This document shows positions 32,074-34,298 of a stretch of 34,298 nt of DNA, piece by piece. Positions within the stretch are counted from its first letter, which is position 1; each line of letters opens with the position of its first letter. The translations under genes and the position numbers were made by a program. Below the pieces are notes generated by a model. It saw only the letters and a program-made list of their open reading frames with translations. It was not told the origin of the DNA and did not search any database. The stretch comes from Rhodobacteraceae bacterium CG17_big_fil_post_rev_8_21_14_2_50_63_15 (lineage in GTDB: Bacteria > Pseudomonadota > Alphaproteobacteria > Rhodobacterales > Rhodobacteraceae): positions 77,653 through 111,950 of the forward strand of contig PFEY01000032.1 in the NCBI GenBank assembly GCA_002783205.1, read 5' to 3'.

Positions 32074-32090
32074 GCGATCCGTCGGCTCAG
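32070..32090. terminator. Hairpin spanning two convergent stop codons (weak terminator candidate)
   Basis: CTGAGC (32070-32075) and GCTCAG (32085-32090) form a perfect 6-base stem with a 9-base loop. The stop codons of both convergent genes lie inside the stem arms. Only a poor T-rich stretch follows, so termination strength is uncertain. Confidence 0.35.
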
Positions 32091-32398
32091 TTGTTGATCT
32101 TCTGCACCAGCGCTGTAACCGGGTCTGTCCGTTCGCCGCTGGCACTCTGGGCCGCACTTGACCAACGGATCAGGAAAGCCTGCACCCGATCGTTGCGCGC
32201 AATCATTTCTTCGCCTTTCGATATCGCCGTTCGCATGACCGCATGAACCCTTGGCGACAAGGCCGGTTCCTGCCAGATTGCGGCAAGCAAGCAGCCAGCA
32301 AAGCCAACGCCCACCAGCCAAGCCAAGCTCCGCGCGCGGCTCGCGCGGGCGGCGTAAACTTCTTGCCGTGGCGTCGGATTGCTTCGGTCGAACATCAT
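32087..32398 (-). CDS. Small single-helix membrane protein, function unknown
   Basis: A 103-residue protein with a basic N-terminus (R-A-S-R-A-R-S) and one hydrophobic helix (about 24-43, A-W-L-V-G-V-G-F-A-G-C-L-L). A C-terminal helical part (S-K-G-E-E-M-I-A-R-N-D-R-V-Q-A-F-L-I-R-W) follows. It probably sits in the inner membrane with its C-terminus outside. Start is uncertain: GTG at 32404 or ATG at 32398 or 32395, none with a good ribosome site. It converges with the gene at 31198, the two stops lying within one hairpin. I do not recognise a named family. Confidence 0.6.
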   Translation of the reverse strand: MMFDRSNPTPRQEVYAARASRARSLAWLVGVGFAGCLLAAIWQEPALSPRVHAVMRTAISKGEEMIARNDRVQAFLIRWSSAAQSASGERTDPVTALVQKINN

Positions 32399-32472
32399 CG
32401 CCACAGGTTCACAAACTCGAATGGCAAATTTGCGGCGAGACTCTGGCGTGGTGAGGATACTGTCTTGAAAGG

Positions 32473-32501
32473 AAAAACCCGGCCGACTGGACCGGGTTTT
32501 T
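32473..32501. terminator. Bidirectional intrinsic terminator downstream of coxM
   Basis: AAAAACCCGG (32473-32482) and CCGGGTTTTT (32492-32501) are perfect inverted copies around a 9-base loop, so each strand shows a GC stem with a T-run. It lies 33 bases after the coxM stop and would end the minus-strand cox transcript. Confidence 0.9.
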
Positions 32502-32533
32502 CAGCGGATTGGATACCCACGCGCCCTATCGTG

Positions 32534-33322
32534 TCAACCCGCGGTGGCCACCGCCCTGCGGGTCATCACCCCGACCAGATGCGCACGATAGGCACCCGAT
32601 CCGTGCAAATCGCTGATCAAGCCATCGCTCGCAACTGTCAGGCCAGAAATCGCCTCAGGCGCAAACTTCGCCGAGAGCGCGGCCTCTGCCTCGGACCAGC
32701 GAAAAACACCTCCCTCGGACGCTCCGGTCACGGCCACCCGCACGCCATCCGCGAATTTCGCGACAAACACCCCGACGAGCGCAAAGCGCGAGGCGGGTTG
32801 CTCGAACTTTTGATAACTTGCCCTCTCAGGCACCGGAAAGCGAACTTCGGTGATGATCTCTCCCTCCTCGAGGGCCGTCGAAAACATCCCCTGAAAAAAG
32901 TCATCCGCGGCAATCTCTCGGTTCGAGGTAATCACCGTGGCCCCCGACCCGAGCACCGCCGCCGGGTAACAGGCCGAAGGGTCGTTATTGGCAAGACTGC
33001 CGCCGATGGTGCCACGATTTCGCACCGCCGGGTCGCCGATATGAGCGGCGAGGCTGGCCAGCGCCGGATAGGCCCCCGCCCCCGCGGCTACCACCGCGTG
33101 AGTCGTGCCGCCGCCAATGCAGAGGCGGCCGTCATCGGCGGTGCAGATGCCCTTCAACTCGGCAATGCCCGACAGGCACACGAGCTTTGACGGCGCAGCC
33201 AACCGCGCCTTGAGGGCGGGGATCAGCGTCTGCCCGCCGCCAAGCGCCTGTGTCTCTTCTGCGCCGAGTGCCTTGATCGCATCGGCAATCGTTGCCGGGC
33301 GTTCGATATCAAATGCATACAT
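32534..33322 (-). CDS. coxM: CoxM-like FAD-binding subunit of a molybdenum hydroxylase
   Basis: A 262-residue flavoprotein, the middle subunit of the xanthine oxidase / CO dehydrogenase family. It has the FAD-binding motifs A-L-G-G-G-Q-T-L-I-P (27-36) and T-I-G-G-S-L-A-N-N-D-P-S, and the C-terminal CO-dehydrogenase flavoprotein domain (about 165-260). It accepts electrons from the FeS subunit and passes them on. Its gene follows coxL by 11 bases, so the order is L then M. The substrate cannot be told from this subunit; CO, aldehydes or N-heterocycles are possible. A bidirectional terminator lies just downstream. Confidence 0.9.
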   Translation of the reverse strand: MYAFDIERPATIADAIKALGAEETQALGGGQTLIPALKARLAAPSKLVCLSGIAELKGICTADDGRLCIGGGTTHAVVAAGAGAYPALASLAAHIGDPAVRNRGTIGGSLANNDPSACYPAAVLGSGATVITSNREIAADDFFQGMFSTALEEGEIITEVRFPVPERASYQKFEQPASRFALVGVFVAKFADGVRVAVTGASEGGVFRWSEAEAALSAKFAPEAISGLTVASDGLISDLHGSGAYRAHLVGVMTRRAVATAG

Positions 33323-33333
33323 GATCGCTCTCC

Positions 33334-34298
33334 TTACGCTTGCATCGCAGCCCAGACCCGCGCGGGGCTGAGCGGCATGTCGATATGGGTCACGTCATGA
33401 CCTGCGGATCGCAGCGCATCGACCACCGCATTCACCACGGCGGGCGGGCTCCCGATCGCCCCTGCCTCGCCACAGCCCTTGACCCCCAGCGGATTGTGGG
33501 TGCAGGGCGTCTGGCAGGAATGATCGACCTTGTAAAAAGGCACATCGTCGGCACGTGGCATGGCGTAATCCATGTAGCTGCCGGTCTGAAGTTGCCCATT
33601 CTCGTCATAGACGCATCTCTCCAGCAGCGCCTGCCCGATCCCCTGCCCGATCCCGCCATGCACTTGGCCCGAGACAATCATCGGGTTGATGATATTGCCG
33701 AAATCATCCGCCGCCGAGAACCGCTCGATGGTGACGCGACCGGTCTCGGGATCGACCTCGACCTCACAGGCATAGGCCCCCGCCGGATAGGTAAAGTTTG
33801 ACGGGTCATAGAATGCCGTCTCCTCCAGTCCCGGTTCCAGATCCGCCAGCGGATAGTTATGCGGCACATAGGCGGCAAGGGTCACATCACCCCAGGCCAC
33901 GGATTTATCCGTGCCCGCAACGCTGAACCGGCCATCCTTCAACTCGATATCGGCATCTGAGGCCTCCATCAGATGCGCCGCGATCTTCTTGGCCTTGTTG
34001 ATGATCTTTTCGGTCGCGCGCACCATGGCCGATCCGCCCACAGCAATCGAGCGACTGCCATAGGTGCCCATGCCCATCGGCGTGTTGGCGGTGTCGCCAT
34101 GCACGATCTCGACCATGTTGGCATCAATTCCGATCATCTCGGACACCACCTGGGCAAAGGATGTCTCATGCCCCTGCCCATGGGAATGCGAGCCGGTCAT
34201 TACCACAAGACCGCCAGTGGCGTTGACCCGCACCGTTGCACTCTCATAAAGACCCGCGCGCGCGCCCAATTGCCCCACGAGGTTCGAGGGCGCGATGC
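33334..34298 (-). CDS. coxL: CoxL-like molybdenum-binding large subunit, C-terminal part
   Basis: The frame runs off the right edge, so only the last 320 or so residues are visible. They belong to the molybdopterin-binding subunit of the CO dehydrogenase / aldehyde oxidase family: [32 protein letters not shown], and [14 protein letters not shown] with the catalytic Glu. The active-site loop that separates true CO dehydrogenase (form I) from form II enzymes lies outside the window. The L-then-M order fits form II, which is inference. The FeS subunit gene (coxS) would be expected just outside. Confidence 0.9.
   Translation of the reverse strand, partial: IAPSNLVGQLGARAGLYESATVRVNATGGLVVMTGSHSHGQGHETSFAQVVSEMIGIDANMVEIVHGDTANTPMGMGTYGSRSIAVGGSAMVRATEKIINKAKKIAAHLMEASDADIELKDGRFSVAGTDKSVAWGDVTLAAYVPHNYPLADLEPGLEETAFYDPSNFTYPAGAYACEVEVDPETGRVTIERFSAADDFGNIINPMIVSGQVHGGIGQGIGQALLERCVYDENGQLQTGSYMDYAMPRADDVPFYKVDHSCQTPCTHNPLGVKGCGEAGAIGSPPAVVNAVVDALRSAGHDVTHIDMPLSPARVWAAMQA

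Noticed and set aside
1..34298. CRISPR arrays, insertion sequences, phage att sites, tRNA or rRNA genes
   Set aside because: I found no regularly spaced repeats, transposase or integrase frames, or tRNA-like cloverleaf sequences in the window.

Overview
The window is about 34 kb of GC-rich DNA carrying densely packed protein genes. No tRNA, rRNA, insertion sequence or CRISPR array was seen. Everything points to an alphaproteobacterium of the Rhodobacterales (Roseobacter/Rhodobacter group). The markers are a SAM/SAH riboswitch in front of metK, GapR, a full CtrA box, an FNR-type site, the phoH-ybeY-corC-lnt gene order and a form-II-like coxL-coxM pair. The species cannot be named from the sequence.

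Bases 1-6439 (+ strand) hold metal and redox genes. First come the end of a CDF metal-efflux protein and a VIT1/CCC1-type Fe/Mn transporter. They are followed by a probable electron-transfer cluster: an exported PepSY protein, a four-helix cytochrome b561, a strong terminator, an exported protein with an almost uninterrupted Asp/Glu tract, an exported DUF2271 protein, a PepSY-flavodoxin-ferredoxin-reductase fusion, and an ApbE flavin transferase. My reading is that NADPH electrons cross the inner membrane through the fusion to a covalently flavinylated DUF2271 carrier. The carrier has an N-G-x-T-G-A-S motif that resembles the ApbE acceptor motif. This is the best candidate in the window for a poorly described system.

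Bases 6497-15731 (mostly - strand) hold gapR, a degenerate FadJ-like protein that has lost catalytic residues in both domains, and a TraR/DksA-family gene behind what looks like a textbook class II FNR promoter. They also hold an orphan FliM/FliN-like gene behind a perfect CtrA box, a three-gene operon (single-domain response regulator, small membrane protein, transporter-histidine kinase fusion), and a ScfR/RamB-type XRE regulator. A 372-base non-coding stretch then leads into two overlapping DMT-family transporters (+).

Bases 18131-20417 are a compact queC-queD-queE-queF operon (- strand) for preQ1 synthesis and reduction. Its leader matches the preQ1-I riboswitch almost letter for letter at the conserved segments. 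argE runs divergently, followed by a sulfotransferase-family gene.

Bases 22546-31081 (- strand) are a housekeeping run read in the order miaB, OmpA-domain protein, lipoprotein, phoH, ybeY, corC, lnt, SAM/SAH riboswitch, metK, trmB. The OmpA protein and the lipoprotein share a 33-residue Cys/Trp/Asp-rich module at identical residue numbers. The window ends with a conserved protein of uncertain function, a small membrane protein, a bidirectional terminator, and the coxM and truncated coxL genes of a molybdenum hydroxylase.
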